In this document: positions 34,430 through 46,400 of the stretch, piece after piece | Layout: each line of letters opens with the position of its first letter | Position numbering within the stretch: position 1 is the stretch's first letter | Assembly: GCA_013400115.1 (NCBI GenBank) | Contig: VXBP01005052.1 | Coordinates: 1 to 64,000 of the forward strand | DNA from: Rhinopomastus cyanomelas | Lineage: Eukaryota > Chordata > Aves > Bucerotiformes > Rhinopomastidae | DNA length: 64,000 nt | Reading direction: 5' to 3' | The notes under the pieces: generated by a model | What the model was told of the DNA's origin: nothing | The model's input: the letters and a program-made list of their open reading frames with translations, nothing else | Databases searched by the model: none | Made by a program: the position numbers and the translations under genes

Positions 34430-34600
34430 AGGCGTCTCCCGGCCCGTGCGGGGCCAGTGGCGTGCGGCTGCAGTACCCGACGAGGCCAGCAGGCGGCGAC
34501 ACAGGGACGAGCGGGCGCTGCGCTCCGCCCGGGGCCGCTCGTGGGGCTTCGGACGAGCCGGTGCTGCCGCCGAACAGCCCTCGGAGCTGCTGTGGCCATC
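34430..34600. promoter_or_regulatory. CpG-rich patch with CTCF-like motif
   Basis: Local CpG density between two convergent genes. Bases 34485-34498 (CCAGCAGGCGGCG core) match the CTCF core consensus except at one position. It may be a boundary element; sequence alone is weak evidence. Confidence 0.25.
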
Positions 34601-35289
34601 AAAAGGGGGTGTAGGATGGTTCTAGGCGGCAGAGCGGCATCTCCTGAGCCCCAGGACAGCGTGTCCGGCCCCTGCACGGAGCCCGAAGTCCCCTGGGGAC
34701 TAAGGTGCTGCTGCTGATGCCCTGGGAGTCACCGGCAGGGGAGGCTCCGGGTGCGAAGCGTTGGGAGGCTGATGGGCTCCGCAGTGGAGGGGAGCAGAAG
34801 ACAAGGTGACTTCAGGTACCGGTGAGATGCTGTTGTCCAGCAGAGCTAGGCTGAAGGCGATGGAATGGTGGAGAAATGAGGCAGGAATGCTTTGCTTGCC
34901 CACAGGTTACTGGACCTCTCACATGCCAACACCACTTCATAAAGCAAACCCACCTCAAAGCAGGTCCCCCACCCCGTCCTTTGCTGGCCCACACTGTGTC
35001 CCTGCAGCTTGTTTTCCAGGGGTCCCCTCCAGGCCATGGCCATGAAGCATTTTCATGCTGCCAGTCGGCCAGGCACAGGCTGCATCTGCCCCGTGAGCCC
35101 GGCTCTGCAAGGAGGAGACTGCAGTTTTTAGGGCGAGAGCCGAAGAGCAGCCCTTGCGCTGCGAGTCTGTTCTTCTACCACAGAGCTGCAGCGACGCAGA
35201 ATCGTGTTTATCCTTCTGGCAGGCTGCGGGGGCAGCTGACTGCGGCCCTCGGGAAGCATAGCTGTGGGATTTTACCATTCCACTGCATC

Positions 35290-35324
35290 TTTATTCCTGG
35301 AAATACCAGCCTCACACTTTTATT
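35290..35324 (-). terminator. Possible KIF25 poly(A) signals
   Basis: TTTATT at 35290-35295 and 35319-35324 read AATAAA on the minus strand. They are 2 kb past the KIF25 stop, which would make a long 3' UTR. A nearer variant, TATAAA (minus), is at 36586-36591. I cannot tell which is used. Confidence 0.3.
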
Positions 35325-36896
35325 TTAGATCTCATAAATGCGTTCATACCGATCTTGGCTTTTCTTTCCCAGCCACTGCCCTTGTCAAGACCCAGAGTGG
35401 TAACTGGGCATGGCCAGCGGTAGCAGGCGGCGGTCGCAGGAAATTTCCCTGTGGGAAACAGCCCTGCACACGTTGACGACAGCAGAGACTTCAGCGTAGG
35501 GACCATTCGTGGGCATCAGCCGTGCAAAGGCCTCAGCCTCTTTGTGAAGGCTGGGCTGGTTGACCATCACGGCAACAGTGGCCCCACTGCGGGAGTCCCC
35601 ACAGCCACGGTCTTCACCCTCTTAGAAAGTGAATCAGTGACTGTGGCTCTCGGTGTCACCAGGAGGGCTCAGAGCCCATCTGCTGGGTGCAGGCTTTGGG
35701 GTTGCCTCCCTGCCACAGCAGCGTGGAACCAAAAGGGCTCCAGCTACTGGGCTGGGGATCCCTGAGCAGAAGCACTGCAGGAGGCTGGGGACTTCTCTGT
35801 CCTTGTTGTGTAACCTCAGGAATGGGAGTGAAGAGGCTTTTTGCCCTCTCCGACTTCCAGCCTGACCCACTGCTGGAAAGAAGAGCTGTGGTGGAGCTCT
35901 CCCTTCCTGGAGGAGGTACTCAGAGTCTTGTCTGGCTTGTGGGCTGCTCCCCTGTATTTAGGGTTCAGCTGCGTGTCTGCAGGAAACCAGCCTGGCTCTG
36001 TCTGTCACCTCTGCTGGAGTGGATCCTGAGCTCTCTGCATCTGCAGGAAGGTGACCCAGGCCATGTCCCCGTCTCTCTTCTGGCACTGCTGGGTCACAAA
36101 GGGGTTTCTACCCATGTGATCCATCTGTGGCCAATGCAGACATCCTGTTGATGGTCCTTTCAGTCAAACCTGAGCGGAGGGCTCCTAACCCCAACTCCTG
36201 GGGAGAGGCAGGGAGATGGAGCTGGAGCAAAGGAGCTGGGCTTGGGAAGCAGTGCTGGGAGCGCCGGTGCTGCTCGGCCAGAGCACGAGGGGCTGGAGGA
36301 GCTGGAAGCGTGTGGCTGGAGCATAAAGAGGATGGCTTGGTGCTGCAGTGGCTGCCTTGCGGAGCGCTCGCTCTTCTGAAACTCCTTGGGAGGGTTGTGA
36401 GTGGAGCCTGTGCTACCCAGAGCCAGCTCAGAGCAGGTGGTGGGCAGCCAGCCTGTCTGTCTGTCTGTGCTCAGGGCTGGAGGAGGCTCACGCTGCTGAA
36501 AACCCCCAAACATCTGAAATGAGGGAGGAGGCATCATCCTCTGTCTCTTGGATCTTCAAAGCCCCTGGGGCAGCTCCCACAGCTTTTTATAGCAGCGGGT
36601 TGGCCTTGCTGCTGTTGCTGGGTTTGTATCTTTGTTTAGAAGAGGGAAGGAGCTGATTAGTGGAGTCCGAAGGCAAATGAGAGGGGACAACCACTCCCTG
36701 TGGGGTTTGCTTTGCAGTGAACTGCTGGGCAGGGACTCATCCCAGCCCCAGTGGTAATTTCACAGAGCGTAAGAAGGACGAAGGGGACACATGTTGGAGG
36801 CCAGGATTGCGAGCGAGGAGCTCAGAGAACACCGGGCTGAGAGTTCAGCCCGACTGCCTCCCCTGGGTCATGAGCAGAGGGCAACTGCAAGTCTGT

Positions 36897-37232
36897 GGAT
36901 CACAGAGTCACAGGACATCAGGGATTGGAAGATTCTTGGAAGATCATCCAGTCCAAGCCCCAGGACACAGCAGGATCCCCTAGATCCAGTCACACAGGAA
37001 TGTGCCCAGGCGGGTTTGAAACGTCCCCAGAGGCTCCACAGCCCCCTGGGCAGCCCCTTCCAGTGCTCCATCACTCTCATCATGAAGAAGGTCCTTCTCA
37101 CACTGATGTGGAACCTCCTCTGCTCCAGCTCACACCTGCTGCCCCTTGTCCTGTCACTGGGTGCCCCTGAGAAGAGCCTGGCTCCATCCTCCTGACACCC
37201 ACCCTTCACATATTAATCAACACTCATGGGGT
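36897..37232 (-). repeat. CR1 3' end near the KIF25 stop
   Basis: Antisense, about 100 bases beyond the KIF25 stop, so probably inside its 3' UTR in sense relation to KIF25 transcription. Confidence 0.85.
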
Positions 37233-37247
37233 TACAAACCCCGGGTT

Positions 37248-37302
37248 CCTGGATGACCTTCCGAGGTCCCTCCCAACCCCTGATGTCCTGTGACTCTGTG
37301 GA
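37248..37302 (+). repeat. CR1 3' tip, inverted
   Basis: Plus-strand tail ggatgaccttccgaggtccc to gtgactctgtgg, 15 bases from the preceding copy. Confidence 0.75.
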
Positions 37303-37332
37303 CCCATTCCTGATCTTTCATCCACAGGAGCC

Positions 37333-37496
37333 TTAGCTTCTCGTTTGTTTCATGCGGCCCTGGGAAGACTTCTTCATGACCTGTCCTCTCTGAACCTGCC
37401 GAGCACGAGTGCCAAAGCCCAGGGACTGCATGGACTCTGTGAGGTACTTCTGGCCAGGAGAGATGCACAGCATCAGCAGCAGCTTGGCGTCACCTC
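37333..37496 (-). CDS. KIF25: KIF25 exon 16 (stop)
   Basis: Acceptor cttctcctag. It encodes GGDAKLLLMLCISPGQKYL, FGTRARQVQRG, and a short Lys/Arg/Ser-rich end KKSSQGRMKQTRS before TAA at 37335-37333. Confidence 0.93.
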
Positions 37497-40400
37497 CTAG
37501 GAGAAGGGAAAAGATCAGACACACTTACTCACCCCGCTGCTCTCAGTGAGCTGGCTGCTGCGGCGCATTTCCTGCACCAATTCCCCGCACTCGCTTCTTT
37601 CTCGGGCTTTCCCTTTCCACAGTGGGGACTCCAGCACGAGAGGAGAGTGGAGCTCCAGCAAATACTCCCCGAACATCTCAGCAGCGCGACTGCAGTCACT
37701 GCCAGCACCTGGAGCTGGACACTCGGAGCAAGAAAGCTGAGGCTTGGCTTCAGGAACCCAGGCTACTGTGCCCTAAGGATGGGCACAGACCTGACACTGC
37801 TGCAGGAGCTACAGCTGCTCTAGAACTGGTTCTGAGGAGCTCGAGTGACCCAACCCCACAGAGCAGCTGCAGCACCACACGCATTCTCCTCCTCAGTCTG
37901 GCTGCGACAGCGCCGGGCAACGTGCAGGTCAGTGACCGCAAGGTCACTTCTGCGAGCCACTGATGTGGCTTAGCCACGTTCCCAGCTGCAGCCCTGGACA
38001 CGGCGAGGGATGGCCAGCTCCGGGAGCCTGGGACCCCCACTGTGCTCCCGCATCTGCAAAGCCAGAGCCCTTGAGCGGAGGCCCATGGACAAGGGGGCCG
38101 TCCACAAGATCCTCTCTGGTCACACAACACAGGAAGGGAAAGGCTGGTAGAAGGGGTCTCTACTGCTAACCAGGAGCCAGAGGAGCCCTCACCGATGGAG
38201 TCCCGAAGCAGATGCGTCAGTCTGCTGTTCCGATAGGGCACGTGAGATCGCCGCTCCGCTATCGCTCCCAGAACGTCTGCCAGGGCCGACAGGCTCCGGT
38301 TGATGAAGGAGGTCTCCCTCAGCGCTGCGCCCGTCACGCCAGACATACCTGGGACAGAGCAGGGAGAGGCCATGGCGAGGCGAAGCAAAACTGCCTCGGC
38401 CTGGTGTGTGAGATCCTGGTGCTGAAGCGTCCGCTTGCGGTGTACAGCTCTGACAGCCAGGGTGTGAGCCGCGCCCTCTGCTCCGCACGCACCCAAAGCA
38501 AGCCCAGAGCAGCACTGGTGTTTGCACTCCGGGCTGCCCGCACACCCTCCAGCGCTTCACAGAATCACAGCACACGAGGGGCTAGAAGGGACCTCAAGAG
38601 ACCACCCAGTCCAAACCACTGGCACAGCAGGATCCCCTGGATCCAGCCATTAGGGACTGGAAGGGACTTTGAGAGATCCCTCATGTTCTGTGACTCTGTG
38701 AAAACCAGACGACCAGCCCCTCGAGTTTAGCTCACGCCAGAAGCTGTGGGTTGCCCCACGGCAGCCTGCGTTCCCGCAGCAAGGTGTGAAGGTCACCACT
38801 GTGAGCCAGATCTGAGAGCATCTTGCCCGTCACCAGCCACAGCCACTTACCGACGCTCTCGCTACCGGCCAGGTCCACCAGCTGCAGCCTGGTTTTGATT
38901 TGCTTCGTTTCCTCAGTTGCTTCCAGTTGTGCTGGTGAGGAGGCTCTGGAGGAAGAGCTGGATGCACTTTCCCTCAGTTTTGGTGGAAGGGCGCAGGAAG
39001 CCTCTGCGCTGAGCCTCTGGCTGGCTGGTTCATCTTCCCAGGAGGCACCTGCTTGGCAGAGAAACCAAACAAGAAGAACTTCTCAAAGAGCTTCTGCAAG
39101 AGGCCCTTTTCACGTTTCATTGGCTGCACCCGCCTGAGAGCTGGGATGGCTGGGAGCAGTCGGCTCGGACCTGCTGCCCCGTGTCTGAAACAGCACCTGC
39201 CGGTGCTCTGGGAAAGGCCTCGTGCAGCCTCTGCGGGGGCTGCCCAGGGGGGCTGTGGAGTCTCCTTCTCTGGAGACATTTCAGACCCTCCTGGGCTGCT
39301 CCTGTGACTGGATCTAGGGGATCCTGCTGTGGTGGGGGGACGGGACTGGATGATCTTTCGAGGTCCCTTCCAGTCCCTCGTGTTCTGGGATCCTGTGAGA
39401 ATGCCAAGCGCTCCGCTGGACACATGCAGGACTGTGGAAAGTTTCTGTGAGAGTACAGGTGTCAGCAGCACTCCAACGTCAAACCGCTCCGTTGTGCAGG
39501 ACGGCCGGCAGAAGGTACAAACGGGCAAAACCTGGGGGAACGTACTGAACACTGGGAGCAGGCACCCCCAGCCCCCCCACTAAAAGCTCAGAGCACTGAC
39601 TGTCTCTAGCTGGACTGTAGTCACCTCCCACTCACCAGAGCTCTCTCCGCAGACAGCCGTGGTTAGGGTCAAGGTCACGACCAGGTGAGAGCGGGACGAG
39701 TCCGCGTGCACCAGGGTTGGGTGCCTGACTCGCAGCTGGAGGCCTCTGCTGACCAGAAGCAAAAACTCTGATGCATTTTCAACAGTCCTGGGCAGGAGAG
39801 AGACCAGGGTCACATCCCAGCCCTGCAGCACCAGAACCCCTCAGATCTCTGCTGATGGCCACCAGGCTCAGCCGCCTGTAGGGATGAGGGGCACATCCCA
39901 GCCCTGCAGCACCAGAACCACGAGGTCCAGCTGGGACTTGCCCAGCACCCACTTTGGTGGCGCCGGCAAGGGGCGGCTGGGCTCAGTGTTGGTTCTGTGT
40001 CTGTTTGGACACAGTCCCATTACTTTCATTAAAGCTGTTGTGGCTCTGGTCTTCGATCCAGGTCTCTCTCCCTTATTCCTCTTCCCCTTTTGAGGAGGCA
40101 GAGGGACTGACAGGGAGCATCTGTCACTTGTCTTCCAGCCAGCCTAGCCCCAGCCCCTGTCGCTAGCCCCTGCTGTAACCCCCATGCCTCTGCTGCGAGA
40201 GTCTCCCTGGCTGGCTGGCCTGGCGCCGGCTCCTGTTCCCAGCCCCAGAGAAGGCGGCACCTCACACCAGATGATCTGACTGCTGCCTCAAGCCCAGGGC
40301 TGGCCTGCCCGAAGGGTCACCAGTCCCCACGAGGACACAGCACCAGGCAGTCTGAGAGCCGCCGCTTCACACCGTCCTGTTGCCCGCGGCGCCTGCAGAG

Positions 40401-43400
40401 GAGAACAGGCCTCGGGGGACGCTGGCAGTGCCAGCCACCTCCTGGAAGCGGCAGCGGTCTTTGGGAGCAGAGGGCCAGTGCTGGCCCTCGGCACAGCCGC
40501 TTCGCAGCAGGAACCACAGCAGCGAGCTCTCGGCGTCAGCTCTCCGACCTGCTCTTTGCTGCTCGTTCCGGGACGGGATCCTGCAGAGCAGCCCTGCCGT
40601 GGTCAGGCCAAACATCTGGCACTGAGCGTTCTCCAGGGTCACCCCAGCCGTAAAAGAAGACAGAGGCCGAGGCCCCTGTGCTCCGGCGAGAGGGCTACGG
40701 GAGCAGGAAAGAGACTCCTGTGCTTGACCGGATGTGTGGAGCAGCCGGCGGGGCCCCACAGGCCAGCGCCTTCCGCCCGTGGTGCGATCGCAAACGCCGC
40801 TGGGTTCTGCCTCAAAGCAGCAGCCGCTCAGCCCTGGGGCAGCCGGGTGGCCCCGAGCAGCAGCTGCCCTGCTCTGCGGGTTTGCTCTGCCACCTTAACC
40901 TCTCTGCGTAACGAGTAGCAGCGCCCGCCTACGCAGGGTGCTTCCCCGTGGCCAAGCTGCACGTGCGTCCTCCCTCTCCGTTGGTGCTGCAGCGGGGATT
41001 TCTCGAAGGACTGAGCGCTTTGGGAGAGGCCTCAGTTCGAGGCGCCAGGCTCCTTCACCACCAGCTGAAAGGGGCAGACATCAGCAGAGGAGCCAGCTCA
41101 CGGACGAGGAGGGCAAGCGAAACCTCGGCACAAGCCCGGCCACGTCTCGTCTCTCCTCTCCTCAAAGCCCAGGAAAAGAGGTGGGACACCCCCTCGGGAT
41201 GCAAAGCTCCCTCGTGGAGGGGAGCAGCCCTTCTGCAGGACTGACCCCTGTGCATATGACACTTCAGAAGGAGCCTCCAGGGAAGGGGCTCAGTGGCCCA
41301 GCTACTCCTTCCCTTCCTACAGCTGCCCAGAGGCCCTAGAGCCACCGGTGCTGCACCACTGCTACCTCCAGGCTTTCTGGGGGAAGGTTGCCCAACGCAG
41401 CAGCGCGACCAGAACGAACTGCGCTGAGCTTCCCGAGTCACCCGCAGAGGAGCCCCCTGAGCAGACAGAGTCACTCAGACCCACCCACGCCTTCACCCGC
41501 GTGCAGTGAGGACTCATGGTCGAGCAGCGCTGGCCAGTGCCCGCAATGCCCTGAGAGTGAGCCCCGCGTGGCAGCGACAGCCGCTCATGCGCGGGCGGCA
41601 GGGGCGCAGCCAGGTACCCACTGGCACGTGAGCGCGGGAACGCTGCTCCTTCCTTCTCTGGTGGCGACAACGTCCCGTCTGACACCATAGGCTCTGCCAC
41701 GGCTGTCCCTGGCCAGGAGATCAAACACTTCGTTGTTGTACACTTCCACAACAGAAACCTCGACCCCGAAGCTCCCTGGCGGCTTTTCTGCAATGAGCCT
41801 GGCGAGTAAAGACAGAGAGAACCTGGCTGAGGGGGCTGGGGCTCTGGAGCTGGGAAAAAGGAGCCTGAGGAGTGACCCCATGAGTGTTGATCAATGTGTG
41901 AAGGGAGGGTGTGAGGAGGATGGAGCCAGGCTCTGCTCAGGGGCACCCAGTGACAGGACAGGGGGGCAGCGGGTGTGAGCTGGAGCAGAGGAGGTTCCAC
42001 ATCAGTGTGAGAAGGACCTTCTTCCCCATGAGGGTGTCAGAGCCCTGGCAGGGGCTGCCCAGGGGGGCTGTGGAGTCTCCTTCTCTGGAGACATTTCAAA
42101 CCCTCCTGGACTGTTCCTGTGTGCCTGGATCTAGGGGATGCTGCTGGGGCAGGGCGATGGGACTGGATGGTCTTTCGAGGTCCCTTCCAGTCCCTGATGA
42201 TTCAATGATTGTACGATTACCTGAACACTTCTTGGGCAGCACGAGGAATAATTCCAAGCTCAGATTCATCCTCTGTGGAGCACGCCAAGCTCTCCTCTGG
42301 CCGTGGGCCCAGCATGGTGTATGTCTTCCCGCTCCCCGTCTGCCCGTAAGCCATGATGCACACGTTGTACCTGGGAATGAAAAGCACCTTCGTTTATTTT
42401 ACTGTTGCCAAACGCGTTTGCTGGGAGGCAAGTCAGACCCCACACAGCCTGGGAAATGAACCTGCTGTCCTTCCCCGTGAGGGTGCCAGAGCCCTGCAGG
42501 GGCTGCCCAGGGGGTTGTGGAGTCTCCTTCTCTGGAGACATTTCAGACCCTCCCGGACTGTTCCTGTGCGACTGGATCTAGGGGATCCTGCTGTGGCAGG
42601 GAATGGGACTGGATGCTCTTTCGAGGTCCCTTCCAGTCCCTAGTGGTCTGTGATCCTGCAGAGCTGATCACAGGACGGTGCTAGCAGAACCTGCTGGAGG
42701 ACACACTCGCTTGTGCTGGCAGGGCCTGGAGCACCTTGCCCGTTCAGCAGCACCTCCAGGCACAGAGCACTCTGCAGCAGGGTGCAACCTCTGAGCCGCA
42801 AGCAGGGGCTTGCTCCTGCTCTGCCCCGGAGTCAAGTTTCAGTGCTTCAGCTGGCTCCGCTGTGGGCAGAGCTGAGCAGCTGCTCTCGGCTACCTGGCAC
42901 GCTCCCTCGGATCAGCAACGCTCTTCCAAGCGCAGGCCCAGGAATGTTAGCGAGCAGCCCTCACCCCCTTCATGGCTGAAGGTCAAGAAGCCAAGGACAT
43001 CTGCAGCAGGCCTCTGCAGCTAAGCTGCCCTCCAGCACTTACTGCTGGGGGCTCCCAGCAAACCCACAGTCAGAAAGCACCGGGGGCTGCGAAGCACCGC
43101 GGCGAGCGCCCGGCACCCTTCTGGTGCTGCCCAGGCACAGCTGCAGCCAGGGAGCCCAGAACAAGGCCCCTCCGGCTTTCAGGATGCAAAGAACAAACAG
43201 GAGCCCAGTCGGGCATTGGGTGATGATGCCCACGAGACGAAGTGACTACCTGAGAACAAGGTGCCCTGCAGCCAGCTGCAAAGGGCTAGAAACGAGGCCT
43301 GAGAGTCTGGAACAAGAGCTTTCTCTGCTGGTGGAAGCTCTCCTTGCTCTTCCAACAGGTGAGAGGCTCCCGCTGCTGTTGGCAGCTTTCAGCGGGGCTC

Positions 43401-46400
43401 CCACTGGGCAGCGCCCACAAGTCCACCCCTAACGCACAGGGACTCGCCGGCCCGCAGCTCCCTGGCGCTCCCAGCCCCACTCCGGAGCCATTCTCGCCCT
43501 TCTCTGTGCCACTCACTCACCCATCCAGGAGGGATGTCAGCAGGGGGGCCACGTCCGCAAACACGGTGTCCTGAGCCTCGGAGGCGCTGTACACCCTGGG
43601 GAGCAAAGCGAAATCACACGTGGCCACAGCACGAGGGGCAGACTGGGCCACGGGGGCTGCTGACGTAGGCGCCGCCATGTCCTGCGGCAGGGCACTGAAA
43701 ACCAGGATCCCTGGGTCCCCCCACAGTTCGGGAGCAGCCGTTGTCTGTGCTGGAGCAGCCCCACCTTGCGTACTGGGTCCAGTTTGGGGCACCTCAGCAC
43801 AAGGGAGACATCAAGGGGCTGGAGCAGGTGCAGAGGAGGGTAACAAAGCTGGGGAAGGGTCTGGAGAATCAACCTGATGGGGAGAGAGGGAGAGAGCTGG
43901 GGCTGTTTAGTTTGAGGAAGAGGAGGCTGAGGGGAGCCCTCTTTGCTCTCTACAGCTCTCTGAGAGGACCCTGCAGAGATGTTGGTGCTGGGCTCTTCTC
44001 ACAGGTAATTGGTGACAGAAGCAGAGGGAAGGGCTTCCGGCTCCAACAGGGAAGGGTCAGACCGGCCACCAGGAAGAGATTCTTCCTGGAGAGAGTAGTC
44101 AGTCCCTGGGATGGGCTGCCCAGGGTGGGGGTTGAGTCTAAAAGTCGCTGAGAAGTGGTGCTGGGGGGTCTGGTTTAGGGGTGACCTTGTACAGTGGGGT
44201 TGGTGGTTGGACTCGCTGATCCCAGGGGTCTTTTCCAGCCTGAATGATTCTGTGATTCTGTGACTCCCTTGACACAAGGCACGTGCGTCCCCTCGAGTCT
44301 GTGCCCCTTGCATGCCTGCTGGCTACTCAGAGCCATCCCTTTCCTTGCCCACCTCCACCAGTTGAAGCAGGTGCCAAACAGCGCTGGGGCTCGGCTCCGC
44401 AGAGCAGCACGGTTCACGGTGGTGGCTCGGGGCTGCAGAGGTGCTCCGGGTCCTGAGGATCAGGAGAAGGGTTAAAACCAGCCCAGACCCCCACAGGCTG
44501 CAGGTCCTGGGGCATGTTGGTTCAGCATCCCAGCACTGCTCCTTCTTGAAAACAGAGGAGCAGATGGTTCTTATGAACCTTGTTTATTGTTGTTAGCAGA
44601 GCTTTATGGAACCAGTAAACGTCCAAGTATGTGATTCCAGCTCGGGAAGGGACTTGCAGCTTTCGGCATGTTCTGCTCTTCCAGTGTTACTGGGCAGCCA
44701 CTTAGCAAAGCGGGAGGGAGGTCCAGGCTTTCCAAGGTGAGGGGCACCTGAACCGCTGCCCACGGACAGGCCTGTCATCATGCGGGCTGACAGAAGAGAC
44801 CACATACCAGCGACTTCTGAACTCATCCTGGGATGGGGAACTCAACCCCCACCCCGGGCAGCCCAGTCCAGTCCCCGACCACTCTCTCCAGGAAGAATCT
44901 CTTCCTGATGGCCAGTCTGACCCTGCCCTGGTGGAGCTGGAAGCCCTTCCCTCTGCTTTTGTCGCTACTGACCTGTGAGCAGAGCCCAGCACCAGCATCT
45001 CTGCAGGGTCCTCTCAGAGAGCTGTAGAGAGCAATGAGGGCTCTCCTCAGCCTCCTCTTCCTCAGGCTAACCAGCCCCAGCTCTCTCCATCTCTCCCCAT
45101 CAGATGGATTCCCCAGCCCCTTCCCCAGCTTTGTTACCTGCCTCTGCACCCAGTCCAGCCCCTTGATGTCTCCCTTGCGCTGAGGTGCCCAACACAGGAC
45201 CCAGTGCTCAAGGCAGAGCCTCCCCAGTGCTGAGCACAGGGGGACAATCACCCCTCTACTCCTGCTGGACACATGGCTTCTGATCCAGGCCAGGATGCCA
45301 TTTGCCTTCTTGGCCACCCAGGCATCCTGATGGCTCAGATTCAGCCTCATGTCAGTTAGAACCCTCAGGTCCCTCTCTTCCAGGCTGCTCCCCCGCCACC
45401 CTGCCCCAGCCTGTAGCCACAGGGGACTGTTGTGACCAAGATGCAGGACCCCACACTGGGCTTCAGTGGAACCCAGTTCCCCTCAGCCCATCAGCCCTAT
45501 AACCTACGGGAGCAGTAACGTCCCCAGGATTTGCACCCTTTCAGGAATTTCGAGTTCTTTGGTGCCACAGCAGCAGCCCCCAGTCCTCATCAGCGCAGAG
45601 AGGCAGCTCCTGAGGAGGATGTCTCGAGGACAGGGTGAGGGACTGGCAATGCTGAACAGGCTCACAGCAGCCGCACAGATGGCCAAGAGGCTCAGCCCTC
45701 CACAGGTCCCACACGTAGGCACCCACCCAGAGGGGAGGCTCCGCGCGCCCGCTCTGCGCTGCAGCGCATCGCTCTGGGAGAGCTCAGAAGGGCAAACCCC
45801 GAAGAGCTTTCCCCTCTGCCTGCCGAGCACGAGCCTCCACCCACCTCTCGAACTGGAAGGTCCTGCTGATGGCCGCGTGGCCGGGACGGCTGCACCTCAC
45901 CAGGACGGTTTCCTGAGAGAAGAGCAAACGGCTGGCGGTTAGTGCTGCGGGCAGAGCACACACAGCCCCCTCCTGCCACCGGCCAGCACTCGTGGGCTCA
46001 GTGACAGCACAAGGGGCTCCAAGGGACTGAGTGGCTGCAGGAAGCCTGCAGCACTTTGCTGGTGGGAGCACACAGCCTCCATTCCAGGGGCGACTGCACG
46101 AGCAGGAGCTCCGAGCAATTGCTGCCACAAAGGTTTGGGGTGAAAACAGCACCAGTCGCCTGCCGGGGCACCCATGGGCGATCACAGCTGGGCGCAGAGC
46201 AGCAGGAAAGCACCCAACCAGTTTGAAGGCTGCGGTTCACATGGCCCCCTTGTTCCCACCCCCTAGGAGCTGTGGGATAGCAGCAGCAAGTACTCACATC
46301 ATCCACTGCGAAGGCCACTCGTTCCGAGGAGCTTCTGTGTCTGTATGGAGGAGAAAAAAAGAAGCCAGTAGGGCAGACCCCACCTTCCACCCCCTGCCCC

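Larger units (their letters stand above)
33798..36890. other. Gene-free convergent region between FRMD1 and KIF25
   Basis: No exon or CR1 fragment is recognised. It holds the possible KIF25 poly(A) sites, a 20-bp tandem duplication at 34183 and a CpG-rich patch at 34,430-34,600. Open frames here lack any recognisable domain. Confidence 0.5.

Noticed and set aside
33916..34677. 253-codon minus-strand frame
   Set aside because: Falls in the CpG-rich patch, no domain, no splice or start support.
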